This document shows, piece after piece, positions 8,459 to 17,763 of a stretch of DNA of 64,000 bases (the stretch's first letter is position 1; the number at the start of each line of letters is the position of its first letter). Where the stretch lies: contig NZ_JACSNY010000011.1 of NCBI RefSeq assembly GCF_016902535.1, forward strand, positions 1 through 64,000, given 5' to 3'. Position numbers and translations under genes: made by a program. The stretch comes from Anaerotignum lactatifermentans. GTDB lineage: Bacteria; Bacillota; Clostridia; Lachnospirales; Anaerotignaceae. The notes beneath the pieces were generated by a model. That model was not told the origin of the DNA. It ran no database searches and worked only from the letters and a program-made list of their open reading frames with translations.

Positions 8459-9232
8459 ATGAAAAAATTATGGATGATGGTACTGCTGCTGGCACTGTGC
8501 GCCGGATGCGGCACGGGACAGACACAGGATGACGCGGAAAATGCGGCACCCGGAACAGAAGTCAGCCAGACAGACGGCTATACAGAGGGGAAATATTTTA
8601 TTGATGTAGATTCCAGTTCTACCATGTTCAAAGTAGTCAGCGCCGTATTGAATGTGGAAAACGGCGAAATGACGGCGGATCTGACTTTAAGCGGACAGGG
8701 CTACGGCTATTTGTATATGGGCACCGGAGAAGAGGCCCAGCAGGCCCCTGCGGAGGAGTACATCGGCTATATAGAGGGCGCGGACGGGGCCTATACCTAT
8801 ACTGTCCCGGTTGCCGCTTTGGATCAGGAAATTGACTGTGCTGCATGGAGCATCAAAAAAGAAGCATGGTATGACCGTGTGCTGGTATTCCGTTCCGAAA
8901 CCATCCGACCCTGGGTGGAGGACGGCACCTATACAGTTGAAGCCACATTGGAGGGCGGCGGCGGAAAAAGCACCATCACTTCTCCTCTGACACTGACCAT
9001 TCAAAATGGGCAGATGACGGCAAGAATCGAATGGAGCAGCCCTTATTATGATTATATGGTAGTGGATTTTGTGGAATATCTGCCGGTGAACACGGAAGGG
9101 AATTCCGTTTTTGAAATCCCGGTGAAGCTGGATACGCCTATAGAGATTACGGCGGATACCATCGCTATGAGCGAGCCCCACGAAATCGACTATGTTCTGA
9201 CACTTTCCGGGGACACCCTCCAGAAAGCCTGA
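8459..9232 (+). CDS. Lipoprotein with two tandem NEAT-like beta-sandwich repeats
   Basis: 257 residues with a lipoprotein signal (ALCAGC). The mature part contains two related segments: the first begins YTEGKYFIDVDSSSTMFKVV and runs through VENGEMTADLTLSGQGYGYLYMG; the second begins DGTYTVEATLEGGGGKSTI and runs through IQNGQMTARIEWSSPYYDYM. Both follow a pattern of short strand, small-residue turn, NGxMTA strand and YxYM end. The fold resembles heme-binding NEAT domains but I cannot confirm it. The position between cbiK and a BtuFCD-like importer suggests binding of a tetrapyrrole, corrinoid or metal at the cell surface (inference). ATG chosen because of AAGGGAGGAAGG upstream. Confidence 0.75.
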   Translation: MKKLWMMVLLLALCAGCGTGQTQDDAENAAPGTEVSQTDGYTEGKYFIDVDSSSTMFKVVSAVLNVENGEMTADLTLSGQGYGYLYMGTGEEAQQAPAEEYIGYIEGADGAYTYTVPVAALDQEIDCAAWSIKKEAWYDRVLVFRSETIRPWVEDGTYTVEATLEGGGGKSTITSPLTLTIQNGQMTARIEWSSPYYDYMVVDFVEYLPVNTEGNSVFEIPVKLDTPIEITADTIAMSEPHEIDYVLTLSGDTLQKA

Positions 9233-9251
9233 GAAGAAAGGATGGTAGCGG

Positions 9252-10406
9252 ATGAAAGGAAGGTTATTCCGGCTTTGGAAGGCAGCGGTGATATTCCTGC
9301 TGATGGCCTTTCTGGCCGCCTGTGGAAAGACAGCCGAGGAAACGGCAGAGGGAGCGGGCCATTCCTGGGAGGAACTGGCTTTTGAGGAAACGGTGCCGCT
9401 GGAGTATGCGGAGAATTTTTCCATTACAAAAACAGAAGAGGGCTATGCGCTCATTTCCATTGCGGAGGAAGGCGATTATCTGGTGGTGCCGGAAGGAATG
9501 GAGATTCCCGCGGCGGTGCCTGCGGAGGTGGCTGTGATCCAGCAGCCGGTAGAGAACGCCTATCTGGCGGCGACATCTACCATGGCCTATTTTTGCGCCA
9601 TGGATGGGCTGGACGCTCTGGCCTTTTCCGGCGTGGAGGCGGACGGCTGGTATCTGGAGGAAGCCGGAGAAGCCATGGAAGAGGGCAGGCTGGTGTTTGG
9701 CGGAAAATATAATTCCCCAGACTATGAGCGGCTTGTGGCGGAGGGCTGTCCTCTTGCTATTATGTCTACCATGATCTATCATACACCGGAGGTCAAGGAA
9801 AATTTGGAGGATTTAGGTATCCCTGTTCTGGTGGATCGTTCCAGCTATGAATCCCACCCTCTGGGGCGGACAGAATGGGTCAAGGTTTACGGGACACTGC
9901 TGGGGAAAGAAGCACTGGCGGAAGAACTGTTTTCGGAACAGACAGCCCGGCTGTCGGAAATCCCGGAGGAAGCCGATACCGGCAAGAAAGTGGGATTTTT
10001 CTACATCAGCAGCAGAGGATACGCCAATGTGCGCAGGACGGGGGATTATGTATCCCGGATGATCGAGCTGGCGGGAGGAGAATACCTTTTCCCGGATCTG
10101 GGCGGCGGGGACAACGCTCTGTCTACCATCAATCTGCAAATGGAAGAATTTTACGCTGCCGCCAGAGAGGCGGATGTGCTGATCTATAACAGCGCCAGCG
10201 GCCAGCCCCTGACTTCCATAGAAGAACTGCTGACACTGTGCCCTCTGCTGGAGGACAGCAAAGCGGTGCAGAATGGGGATGTATGGTGTACCGCGGAAAA
10301 TATGTTCCAGTCTACCATGAACCATGGGGATATGATCGGAGAATTCCGGACGGCCATTCTGGGAGAGGACGACACCGGACTGGAATACCTTTACAGACTG
10401 AATTAA
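9252..10406 (+). CDS. btuF: Cobalamin/iron-type ABC transporter substrate-binding lipoprotein
   Basis: 384 residues with signal peptide and lipobox LAAC, followed by a periplasmic binding protein type 2 domain (FecB/BtuF family): VAVIQQPVENAYLAATSTMAYFCAMDGLDALAFSG, then GKYNSPDYERLVAEGCPLAI. The long single-helix hinge of the family fits the middle part. It binds a ligand outside the membrane and hands it to the permease encoded next. A corrinoid, cobalt chelate or heme-like ligand are all possible; the riboswitch-controlled operon favours a B12-related ligand. The symbol is by context. Confidence 0.82.
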   Translation: MKGRLFRLWKAAVIFLLMAFLAACGKTAEETAEGAGHSWEELAFEETVPLEYAENFSITKTEEGYALISIAEEGDYLVVPEGMEIPAAVPAEVAVIQQPVENAYLAATSTMAYFCAMDGLDALAFSGVEADGWYLEEAGEAMEEGRLVFGGKYNSPDYERLVAEGCPLAIMSTMIYHTPEVKENLEDLGIPVLVDRSSYESHPLGRTEWVKVYGTLLGKEALAEELFSEQTARLSEIPEEADTGKKVGFFYISSRGYANVRRTGDYVSRMIELAGGEYLFPDLGGGDNALSTINLQMEEFYAAAREADVLIYNSASGQPLTSIEELLTLCPLLEDSKAVQNGDVWCTAENMFQSTMNHGDMIGEFRTAILGEDDTGLEYLYRLN

Positions 10407-10421
10407 GAAAGGAGGGGCAGG

Positions 10422-11438
10422 ATGGAACAGCGGAAAAAACTGACATGGACCATTTGTTTTCTGGCCATGGCCGCGGCGGCGGCAGTGCTTTTTATCTGGA
10501 ATCTGAACGCCGGCACCGTCCCCCTTTCCGTGGGATATGTGGCGGAGATTCTGCGGGGAGGTCATATGGGAGAGGCAGCCTACCGCATTGTCTGGGATAT
10601 CCGCCTGCCCCGTATTCTGGCGGCGCTGCTTTTAGGCGGCGCTTTGTCTGTTTCCGGGTTTTTGCTCCAGACCTTTTTTCAGAACCCTATCGCGGGGCCG
10701 TTTGTACTGGGGATCTCCTCCGGCGCCAAGCTCATTGTGGCGCTGACTATGATTTTTCTGCTGGGACGGGGAATCATGGTTACTTCCGGCGCCTTGATTC
10801 TGGCGGCTTTTGCGGGGTCTATGGTCTGCATGGCCTTTCTTCTGGTGCTGAACCGAAAGGCCGGGAGTATGGCGGTATTGATTATCGGCGGCGTTATGAT
10901 TGGATATATCTGCTCCGCCGTAACGGATATTGTGGTGACCTTTGCCAGTGACGCTGATATTGTGAATCTGCATAACTGGTCCATGGGCACTTTTTCCGGT
11001 ACGAACTGGGACAACGTGCGGATCATGACACCGGTGGTGCTGGCCGGTGCGGCGGGGGCTTTCTTCCTTTCCAAGCCCATTTCTGCTTACCAGCAGGGCG
11101 AGGACTATGCCAGAAGCGTCGGCGTAAACGTCCGGCGGTTCCGGATCTGGCTGATTTTGCTCTCAGGGCTGCTGTCCGCTTGCGTGACGGCCTTCGCCGG
11201 GCCCATTTCCTTTGTGGGTATCGCGGTGCCTCATCTGGTGAAAAGCCTTTTGGGAACATCGAAGCCAATTCTGGTGATTCCCGGCTGTTTTTTAGGGGGC
11301 GCGGTGTGCTGTCTGCTCTGCGACCTGATTGCCCGGACCATATTTGCCCCTACGGAGGTCAGCATCAGTTCCGTGACGGCAGTATTCGGCGCGCCGGTGG
11401 TGATCTGGCTGCTTGTGACACGGCGGAAGGAGCGTTGA
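10422..11438 (+). CDS. btuC: FecCD/BtuC-family ABC transporter permease
   Basis: 338 residues with about nine to ten hydrophobic segments. Family hallmarks: IRLPRILAALLLGGALSVSGFLLQTFFQNPIAGPFVLGISSG near residue 65 (LPR-LxxxLxGxxLxxxGxxxQxxxxNPLAxPxxLGxxxGA), and GPISFVGIAVPHLVKSLLGTSK, the ATPase-contact loop. AAAGGAGGGGCAGG precedes the ATG. It partners with the binding protein before it and the ATPase part of the next gene. Confidence 0.9.
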   Translation: MEQRKKLTWTICFLAMAAAAAVLFIWNLNAGTVPLSVGYVAEILRGGHMGEAAYRIVWDIRLPRILAALLLGGALSVSGFLLQTFFQNPIAGPFVLGISSGAKLIVALTMIFLLGRGIMVTSGALILAAFAGSMVCMAFLLVLNRKAGSMAVLIIGGVMIGYICSAVTDIVVTFASDADIVNLHNWSMGTFSGTNWDNVRIMTPVVLAGAAGAFFLSKPISAYQQGEDYARSVGVNVRRFRIWLILLSGLLSACVTAFAGPISFVGIAVPHLVKSLLGTSKPILVIPGCFLGGAVCCLLCDLIARTIFAPTEVSISSVTAVFGAPVVIWLLVTRRKER

Positions 11439-11439
11439 G

Positions 11440-13362
11440 ATGGAAGAGAAAAGAGAAAGAATCCTGCGGGCGGAAGATCTGTCAGCGGGGTATCAGAAAA
11501 AGGCCGTGGTACAGGGAGTAACACTCTCTTTGGAAGCGGGAAAAATATTGACGCTGGCAGGCCCCAACGGCAGCGGGAAGTCCACACTGCTCAAAACGGT
11601 GGCGGCGCAGCTTTCGCCGGTAGGCGGCATGGTCTGGCTGACGGGAAAGCCTCTGGCGGAGTTTTCCGGCAGAGAATTGGCCCAAAAACTGGCTTTGGTA
11701 CTGACCATGCAGCTGCGGACGGAGCGCATGACCTGCTGGGACGTGGTGACGGGAGGCAGGTACCCTTACACGGGGCGGCTGGGTCTTTTGTCGGAGCAGG
11801 ACCGGCTCAAGGCGGAAAAAGCCATGGAAATGGTGGGGGCACTGGAACTGCGGGAGCGGGATTTCAACGCCATTAGCGACGGTCAGCGCCAGCGGGTGCT
11901 GTTGGCCAGAGCCATCTGTCAGGAGCCGGAAATCATTGTGCTGGACGAGCCCACCAGCTTTTTGGACATCAAATACAAAATAGAACTGCTGTCGGTGCTG
12001 CGGCGTCTGGCGAGAGAGGAGAAAACGGCCATTCTCCTGTCTCTTCATGAGGTGGAGCTGGCACGGAAAATTTCTGATGAGGTGCTTTGCGTCAAGGACG
12101 GCGGGATCTTGGAGGCCGGGCCGCCGGAGCTGGTGCTGTCGGAGGAGGGCATCTGCCGGCTCTATGACCTGAAAAGAGAGGAATACCGGGCCTATTATGG
12201 GCAGGAACGTCTGGAGCATTATATTGAGACCGGCGGAAAGCGTCTGCGCTGCGGCTATACCACAGGCACCTGCGCCGCTTTGGCGGCGGCCGCGGCGGCA
12301 CAGATGCTTTTTTCCGGCAGTGCGCCGAAGAAGGTGGGGCTGATTACTCCGAAGGGTATTCCGGTGGAGGTAAGCCCCGTCCATTGTTCTCTGGAACGGG
12401 AGACAGCCCGCTGTGCCGTAATAAAGGACGGCGGAGATGACATTGACGCTACCACGGGGGCGGAGATTTTCGCGGAGATAAAGCGGCGGAAAGAACCGGG
12501 GATTTTGATACAGGGCGGCAAAGGCGTAGGCCGGGTCACAAAGCCGGGACTGGATCAGCCCGTGGGAGAGGCCGCTATCAACCGTGTGCCCCGGCAGATT
12601 ATCCGGGCGGCAGTGGAACAGGTCATGGAAACCATGGAAGAGGAAGGCGGCCTGGAGATCACCATTTCTGTGCCGGAAGGCGAAATCATCGCCAAAAAAA
12701 CTTTTAATCCACAGCTGGGGATTGAGGGCGGCATTTCCATCATTGGTACCTCCGGTATCGTGGAGCCTATGAGTTTACAGGCGCTGCTGGACACGAAAAA
12801 GATAGAACTGCGGCAGGTGGCGGTACAAGACCCGAAGCGTGTGGTCTTTACACCGGGAAATTACGGTATGGATTTTTTGCGGGAATATCTGGCAAGGGAA
12901 ACGGAAGGCGTTCCTGTGGTGGTCTGCTCCAATTTTATCGGAGAACTGCTGGATGCCGCCGGCAGTGACGGAGTGGAACAGGTACTGCTGGTGGGACATA
13001 TGGGCAAGCTGGTAAAACTGGCGGGGGGCGTTATGAATACCCACAGCCGCTATGCCGACTGCCGGACGGAGCTGTTCTGTGCCCATACCGCTGTCTGCGG
13101 CGGCACAAAAGAACTTTGTCAGGCACTGATGGCAGCGCCGACCTCGGACGCCTGTGTGGCGATCCTGCAAAAGGCGGGCCTTTGGGACGCGGTGAGAGAC
13201 AGCCTTCTGGCAGCCATCCAGCGTCAGCTGGACCGGCGGACGGGCACGGGCTGTCAGGCGGGAGCGGTGCTGTTTTCCAATACCTACGGCCTTCTTGGCA
13301 TAACGGAACAGGGGGCGGAAATCCTGAAGGATTGGAAGGAAAAGAAAGGAGATGCCTTATGA
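11440..13362 (+). CDS. cbiD: Fusion of an ABC transporter ATPase with CbiD (cobalt-precorrin-5B C1-methyltransferase)
   Basis: 640 residues in one uninterrupted frame. Residues 1 to about 250 are a FepC/BtuD-like ATPase: Walker A GPNGSGKST at 41-49, signature ISDGQRQRVLLARAI at 145-159, Walker B IIVLDEP at 165-171, switch His in LSLHEVE. From about residue 266 the protein is CbiD, starting GKRLRCGYTTGTCAALAA and carrying GGDDIDATTGAEI, NPQLGIEGGISIIGTSGIVEP and GHMGKLVKLAGGVMNTHS. CbiD methylates C1 of the corrin ring with S-adenosylmethionine. No start with a ribosome site is visible at the junction, so I read it as a real fusion of importer ATPase and biosynthetic enzyme. Confidence 0.9.
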   Translation: MEEKRERILRAEDLSAGYQKKAVVQGVTLSLEAGKILTLAGPNGSGKSTLLKTVAAQLSPVGGMVWLTGKPLAEFSGRELAQKLALVLTMQLRTERMTCWDVVTGGRYPYTGRLGLLSEQDRLKAEKAMEMVGALELRERDFNAISDGQRQRVLLARAICQEPEIIVLDEPTSFLDIKYKIELLSVLRRLAREEKTAILLSLHEVELARKISDEVLCVKDGGILEAGPPELVLSEEGICRLYDLKREEYRAYYGQERLEHYIETGGKRLRCGYTTGTCAALAAAAAAQMLFSGSAPKKVGLITPKGIPVEVSPVHCSLERETARCAVIKDGGDDIDATTGAEIFAEIKRRKEPGILIQGGKGVGRVTKPGLDQPVGEAAINRVPRQIIRAAVEQVMETMEEEGGLEITISVPEGEIIAKKTFNPQLGIEGGISIIGTSGIVEPMSLQALLDTKKIELRQVAVQDPKRVVFTPGNYGMDFLREYLARETEGVPVVVCSNFIGELLDAAGSDGVEQVLLVGHMGKLVKLAGGVMNTHSRYADCRTELFCAHTAVCGGTKELCQALMAAPTSDACVAILQKAGLWDAVRDSLLAAIQRQLDRRTGTGCQAGAVLFSNTYGLLGITEQGAEILKDWKEKKGDAL

Positions 13363-14117
13363 TACATTTTGTGGGCGCAGGCTGCGGCGCGCCGGATCTG
13401 ATTACCCTGCGGGGAGCGGAATTGCTCCGGCAGGCGGATGTGGTCATTTACGCGGGAAGTCTGGTCAATCCGGCACTGCTGGCGAATTGTAAGGATGGCT
13501 GTCAGATTTATAACAGCGCCGAAATGACACTGGAAGAAATCATAGAGGTCATGGCGGCGGCGGAACAGGCGGGAAAGGCTGCCCTGCGGCTTCATTCCGG
13601 GGACCCCTGCCTGTATGGGGCCATCCGGGAGCAAATGGAGAGACTGGAAAAATTTGGCATACCTTATGATGAAACGCCGGGGGTTTCCAGCTTCTGCGGC
13701 GCGGCGGCGGCTCTGGGCGCGGAGTATACTCTGCCCGGCGTCAGCCAAAGCGTGATTATCACCAGGCTGGCGGGGCGCACACCGGTGCCGGAAGGGGAGG
13801 AACTCTGGAGACTGGCGTCCCACGGCGCGTCTATGGTGATTTTTCTTTCCACAGGCATGCTGGAAGAGGTGGAGCGTCAGCTGATGATGGGGGCCTATGA
13901 CGAGGATACCCCGGCGGCCATTGTCTATAAAGCCAGCTGGCCGGAGGAGCGTGTTCTGCACTGCCGGGTAGGAAATCTGGCCCGGACGGCGGCGGAGGCG
14001 GGCATCCGCAAAACGGCCCTTGTTCTGGTGGGAAAGTTTTTGGCAGGAACAAAGGAGCGCAGCAAACTCTATGACCCGGCCTTTACCACGGAATACCGGA
14101 AGGGGACGGAAAAATGA
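13359..14117 (+). CDS. cbiF: Cobalt-precorrin-4 C11-methyltransferase
   Basis: 252 residues, the usual CbiF/CobM length. Tetrapyrrole methylase motifs: MIHFVGAGCGAPDLITLRGAELL at the N-terminus, LHSGDPCLYGAIREQM near residue 77, and ETPGVSSFCGAAAALGAEYTLPGVSQSVIITR. The enzyme adds a methyl group at C11 from S-adenosylmethionine. The ATG overlaps the previous stop (TTATGA), with AAAGGAGATG as ribosome site. Confidence 0.93.
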   Translation: MIHFVGAGCGAPDLITLRGAELLRQADVVIYAGSLVNPALLANCKDGCQIYNSAEMTLEEIIEVMAAAEQAGKAALRLHSGDPCLYGAIREQMERLEKFGIPYDETPGVSSFCGAAAALGAEYTLPGVSQSVIITRLAGRTPVPEGEELWRLASHGASMVIFLSTGMLEEVERQLMMGAYDEDTPAAIVYKASWPEERVLHCRVGNLARTAAEAGIRKTALVLVGKFLAGTKERSKLYDPAFTTEYRKGTEK

Positions 14118-15106
14118 GACTGGAATATCTTTCTTTTACGGACCGGGGAGAGAAAATGGCCCGAAAGCTGGCGGCGGCTTTGGGTGGGTCTGTTTCCCGT
14201 TGCGGCGTGGAATATAGCCTTTCCGGATGGACGAAACAGCAGTTTCAGGAGGCGGAAGGTCTGATTTTTGTCGGTGCGGCGGGAATCGCCGTCCGGGCGG
14301 TAGCGCCGTATCTGCGGGGAAAGGACAAAGACCCGGCAGTGGTGGTTGTAGATGAGCGGGGGCAGTTTGTCATCCCGATTTTGTCCGGTCATCTGGGCGG
14401 CGCCAACGATCTGGCCCGTGAGATTGCCGAAGTCTGCGGCGCGGTGCCGGTCATTACCACAGCCACGGACTGCGGCGGCGTATTTGCCATCGACGCATGG
14501 GCCAGACACCAGAACTGTGCCGTGGAGGGCGTGAAGGAGATCAAAAGGATTTCCGGGAAACTCCTTTCCGGCGGAGAAACCCGGATCAAAAGTCGCTGGC
14601 CTGTTGCGGGGACGCCGCCTTTGGGCGTGACCCTGACAGAAGGAAGTGACTGGGACGCCCATGTGGATATTTGCCGGGGCGAGAAGGAAGGCCTTTGGCT
14701 CATTCCCCGGATTGCGGTGTTAGGCATAGGATGCCGGAGGCACACCCCGGCGCAAAAGCTGGAGTCGGTTCTGAAAGAATTGCTGGAAGAGACCGGCGTC
14801 AGCGAAAAAGCTCTCTGTCTTGCTGTCAGCATCGACTTGAAACGGGAAGAAGCGGGCATTTTGGAGTTTTGTAAAAATCACGGCCTGCCTTTTCGCTGTT
14901 TTTCGGCAGAGGAACTGGCGCAGGCGGCAGGAGAATTTACTCCTTCCGATTTTGTGGAACAGGTGACGGGTGTGGATAATGTTTGCGAGAGAAGCGTGGT
15001 ACTGGGCGGCGGCAAACTGCTGCGGCGGAAGATGGCCCGGGACGGCGTGACTATGGCGCTGGGGCTACGGCCCTTCGCGCCGGACTGGAGGTGGAAGAAT
15101 GGGTAA
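14114..15106 (+). CDS. cbiG: Cobalt-precorrin-5A hydrolase
   Basis: 330 residues. N-terminal and central CbiG domains: LIFVGAAGIAVRAVAPYL and ILSGHLGGANDLAREIAEVCGAVPVITTATD; the C-terminal domain has VLGIGCRRHTPAQKLESVL. CbiG opens the delta-lactone ring of cobalt-precorrin-5A and releases acetaldehyde, a step found only in the anaerobic pathway. It overlaps cbiF by four bases and cbiH by eight. Confidence 0.93.
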   Translation: MRLEYLSFTDRGEKMARKLAAALGGSVSRCGVEYSLSGWTKQQFQEAEGLIFVGAAGIAVRAVAPYLRGKDKDPAVVVVDERGQFVIPILSGHLGGANDLAREIAEVCGAVPVITTATDCGGVFAIDAWARHQNCAVEGVKEIKRISGKLLSGGETRIKSRWPVAGTPPLGVTLTEGSDWDAHVDICRGEKEGLWLIPRIAVLGIGCRRHTPAQKLESVLKELLEETGVSEKALCLAVSIDLKREEAGILEFCKNHGLPFRCFSAEELAQAAGEFTPSDFVEQVTGVDNVCERSVVLGGGKLLRRKMARDGVTMALGLRPFAPDWRWKNG

Positions 15107-15833
15107 GGTTTTTGTGGTAGGCATCGGCCCCGGCAGCGCGGAGTATATGACGGCGCAGGCCCGGGCCGCGTTGGAAGGGGCGGATGTCCTTTGCGGGTAT
15201 CATGTATATCTGGAGCTGGTAAAGCCTTTGTTCCCGGAAAAAGAAACTTATATTACCTCCATGCGGCAGGAGCGTCAGCGGTGCCTTTGGGCTCTGGAAC
15301 GAGCCGCCGGAGGGGATACCGTTGCCATGGTATGCAGCGGTGACGCCGGAGTATACGGTATGGCGGGGCTTTTGATGGAGCTTGGCGATCTGTTTCCGCA
15401 GGTGGAGCTGGAAGTGGTGCCGGGGGTGACGGCGGCGCTCTCCGGGGCAGCTGTACTGGGAGCGCCCCTGGGTCATGATTTTTGTGTGATTTCTCTTTCG
15501 GATTTGCTGACCTCCTGGGAGGTCATTGAACAGCGTCTGCGTTGTGCCGCCTGGGGAGAATTTGCTCTTTGTATTTACAATCCCTCCTCCCAGAAGCGGG
15601 CCGGATATTTGAGGCGGGCCTGTGATATTTTGCTGGACGCGGGAAAGGACGGAAAGACCGTCTGCGGCTGGGTGCGCAATATCGGCAGACAGGGACAGGA
15701 AAGCCGTCTGCTGACACTGGAAGAACTGAGGGAGGAACAGCTGGATATGTTTACCACTGTCTTTATCGGGGCGGAAAGCACAAAATACTGTTCCGGCCGG
15801 ATGGTAACGCCAAGGGGGTATCGTGGATGCTGA
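15099..15833 (+). CDS. cbiH: Cobalt-factor III / precorrin-3B C17-methyltransferase
   Basis: 244 residues. Motifs: VFVVGIGPGSAEYMTAQARAALEGADVLCGYHVYLEL, VCSGDAGVYGMAGLLMEL, EVVPGVTAALSGAAVLGAPLGHDFCVISLSDLL and ALCIYNPSSQKR, all characteristic of CbiH/CobJ. It methylates C17 and carries out ring contraction. GGAGGTGG just before the ATG serves as ribosome site inside the cbiG end. Confidence 0.93.
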   Translation: MGKVFVVGIGPGSAEYMTAQARAALEGADVLCGYHVYLELVKPLFPEKETYITSMRQERQRCLWALERAAGGDTVAMVCSGDAGVYGMAGLLMELGDLFPQVELEVVPGVTAALSGAAVLGAPLGHDFCVISLSDLLTSWEVIEQRLRCAAWGEFALCIYNPSSQKRAGYLRRACDILLDAGKDGKTVCGWVRNIGRQGQESRLLTLEELREEQLDMFTTVFIGAESTKYCSGRMVTPRGYRGC

Positions 15834-16579
15834 AGATTGCCATTTTTGGCGGCACCACGGAAGGTCGTCTCCTTTCCTATGAACTGGCAAAAGAAGGGGC
15901 GGCGGTAACGGTGCTGGTGGCTACGGAGTACGGCGCCGAGGAACAGGGAGAAATGGCTGGCATCCGTGTGCTGACTGGGAGGAAAAACACCGAAGAAATG
16001 GCGGCGATACTGGCGGGGCAGGCGCTTTGCGTGGACGCCACCCATCCCTACGCCCTGGAGGCCAGCGGGAATATCCGGGCCGCCTGTGAGCAGGCCGGGG
16101 TGCCCTATGAACGTCTGCTGCGGCAGGAAAGTCCCATGGCGGAGAGGGCTGTCTATGTGGCGGACGCCAAAGCGGCGGCGGACTATCTGTCCGGACGGGA
16201 AGGGAACATCCTCCTGACCACAGGAACAAAGGAACTGCCGGACTTCGGTAGCATAGAGCGGGAGCGGCTGTTTCCCAGAGTCTTGCCTATGGCGGAAAAT
16301 CTAGCGGTCTGCGAAAGCGAAGGCATCCCCCGCCACAATATCATCGCCATGCAGGGGCCCTTCTGCCGGGAACTGAATGAGGCCATTATGCGGCAGTTTG
16401 ACATCCGTTTTCTGGTGACAAAGGACGGCGGCAGAGCCGGGGGATTCCCGGAAAAGCTCCGGGCGGCGGAGCGTACCGGCGTTTTGCCGGTGATCCTGCG
16501 CAGAAAGGCAGAGCGGGGAAAGAGTTTTGAGGAAATTTTGGCGTTATGCAGGGAGGCGATCAGATGCGGGTCATTTTAA
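15827..16579 (+). CDS. cbiJ: Cobalt-precorrin-6A reductase
   Basis: 250 residues. CbiJ/CobK pattern: KIAIFGGTTEGRLLSYELA at the start, VDATHPYALEASGNIRAAC near residue 67, LLTTGTKELPDF and GPFCRELNEAIMRQFDIRFLVTKDGGRAGGFPEKL. It reduces cobalt-precorrin-6A with NAD(P)H. It overlaps both neighbours by a few bases. Confidence 0.92.
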   Translation: MLKIAIFGGTTEGRLLSYELAKEGAAVTVLVATEYGAEEQGEMAGIRVLTGRKNTEEMAAILAGQALCVDATHPYALEASGNIRAACEQAGVPYERLLRQESPMAERAVYVADAKAAADYLSGREGNILLTTGTKELPDFGSIERERLFPRVLPMAENLAVCESEGIPRHNIIAMQGPFCRELNEAIMRQFDIRFLVTKDGGRAGGFPEKLRAAERTGVLPVILRRKAERGKSFEEILALCREAIRCGSF

Positions 16580-17763
16580 CGGCCATGGGCGGCGGCTGGG
16601 AGGACAGCCTGACGATGGAATGTAGGAAGGCCTTGGCGCAGGCCGATCTTATCATTGGCGCGAAACGCCTGCTGGATGCACTGCCGGAGGAACTTTCGGC
16701 CAAAAAAAAGGCGGCGGTAAAAGCGGAAGAGATTCTGGCGGCGCTGGAGGAAGGCGAAGCGGTCTGCTGTATCCTGTTCAGCGGGGACACGGGATTTTAT
16801 TCCGGCACAAGACTGCTGCTGCCCCAGTTGGCAGAACGGGGAATTCCGGCGGAGGTACTGCCCGGTGTTTCCAGCGTTCAGATTCTGGCGGCCCGCCTGG
16901 GACGGCCCTGGCAGGAGTGGAAACTGGTGTCAGCCCATGGCCTCTCCTGTGATCCGGTGACGGCGGTCATGGAAGGAAAGCCTGTTTTTTTTCTGACGGA
17001 CGGGAAAAACAGCCCGGCGGATTTGTGCCGGAAACTGACGGAAGCAGGGCTGGGAGAACTGGAAGTTATGACAGGTGAAAATCTGGCAGGGCCGGAGGAG
17101 CGCATTGGGAAATGCAGCGCCGCCGAGGCGGCCGAAAAGGTGTTTTCTCCTCTTTCGGTGATGCTGGCGGAGGCGGCGCCCCAAGGGGAATATACCGGGC
17201 CGGGCATCCCTGATGACGTTTTCCTGCGGGGAAAGGTGCCCATGACAAAGAGGGAGGTTCGTGCCGCCATACTGGCAAAGCTGGCGGTTCGCCCGGAGGA
17301 TGTGGTCTGGGATGTGGGCGCCGGTACCGGCAGTGTCAGCGTGGAACTGGCGCTGGCGGCGAAAAAAGGCCGGGTATATGCTGTGGAAATGGCGGAGGAG
17401 GCCTGTGAATTGGTTCGGGCCAACCGGGAGAAGTTTTGCGCATGGAATCTGGCTCTGTGCCGGGGCAAAGCGCCGGAGGCGCTGCGGGAGTTGCCGGTGC
17501 CCCAGGCCGTCTTTGTAGGCGGAACAAAGGGGGAGATGGGAGAGATCCTTTCTCTGGCGCTGGAAAAGAACCCGGATGTCCGTATCTGTGTTTCCGCCAT
17601 TACGCTGGAAAATCTCTGGGCCGCCGTGGAGGGACTGCGAAAGCAGGGACTGGAGCCGGTGGTGACACAGATCAGCGTCAGCAAAACAAAGGCGATAGGA
17701 GAGCTCCATCTTTTGATGGCAAATAATCCCGTGTTTTTGATTACAGGAGGATGTCATGATTAA
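16564..17763 (+). CDS. cbiET: Cobalt-precorrin-7 C5- and C15-methyltransferase (CbiE-CbiT fusion)
   Basis: 399 residues. The N-terminal half is the CbiE tetrapyrrole methylase (ILFSGDTGFYSGTRLLL, LPGVSSVQILAARLGRPWQEW); the C-terminal half from about residue 215 is CbiT, a Rossmann methyltransferase that also decarboxylates (VPMTKREVRAAILAKLAVRPEDVVWDVGAGTGSVSVEL). The fusion corresponds to CobL of the aerobic route. GGGAGG seven bases upstream selects this ATG over an in-frame ATG 18 bases earlier. It overlaps cbiJ. Confidence 0.93.
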   Translation: MRVILTAMGGGWEDSLTMECRKALAQADLIIGAKRLLDALPEELSAKKKAAVKAEEILAALEEGEAVCCILFSGDTGFYSGTRLLLPQLAERGIPAEVLPGVSSVQILAARLGRPWQEWKLVSAHGLSCDPVTAVMEGKPVFFLTDGKNSPADLCRKLTEAGLGELEVMTGENLAGPEERIGKCSAAEAAEKVFSPLSVMLAEAAPQGEYTGPGIPDDVFLRGKVPMTKREVRAAILAKLAVRPEDVVWDVGAGTGSVSVELALAAKKGRVYAVEMAEEACELVRANREKFCAWNLALCRGKAPEALRELPVPQAVFVGGTKGEMGEILSLALEKNPDVRICVSAITLENLWAAVEGLRKQGLEPVVTQISVSKTKAIGELHLLMANNPVFLITGGCHD

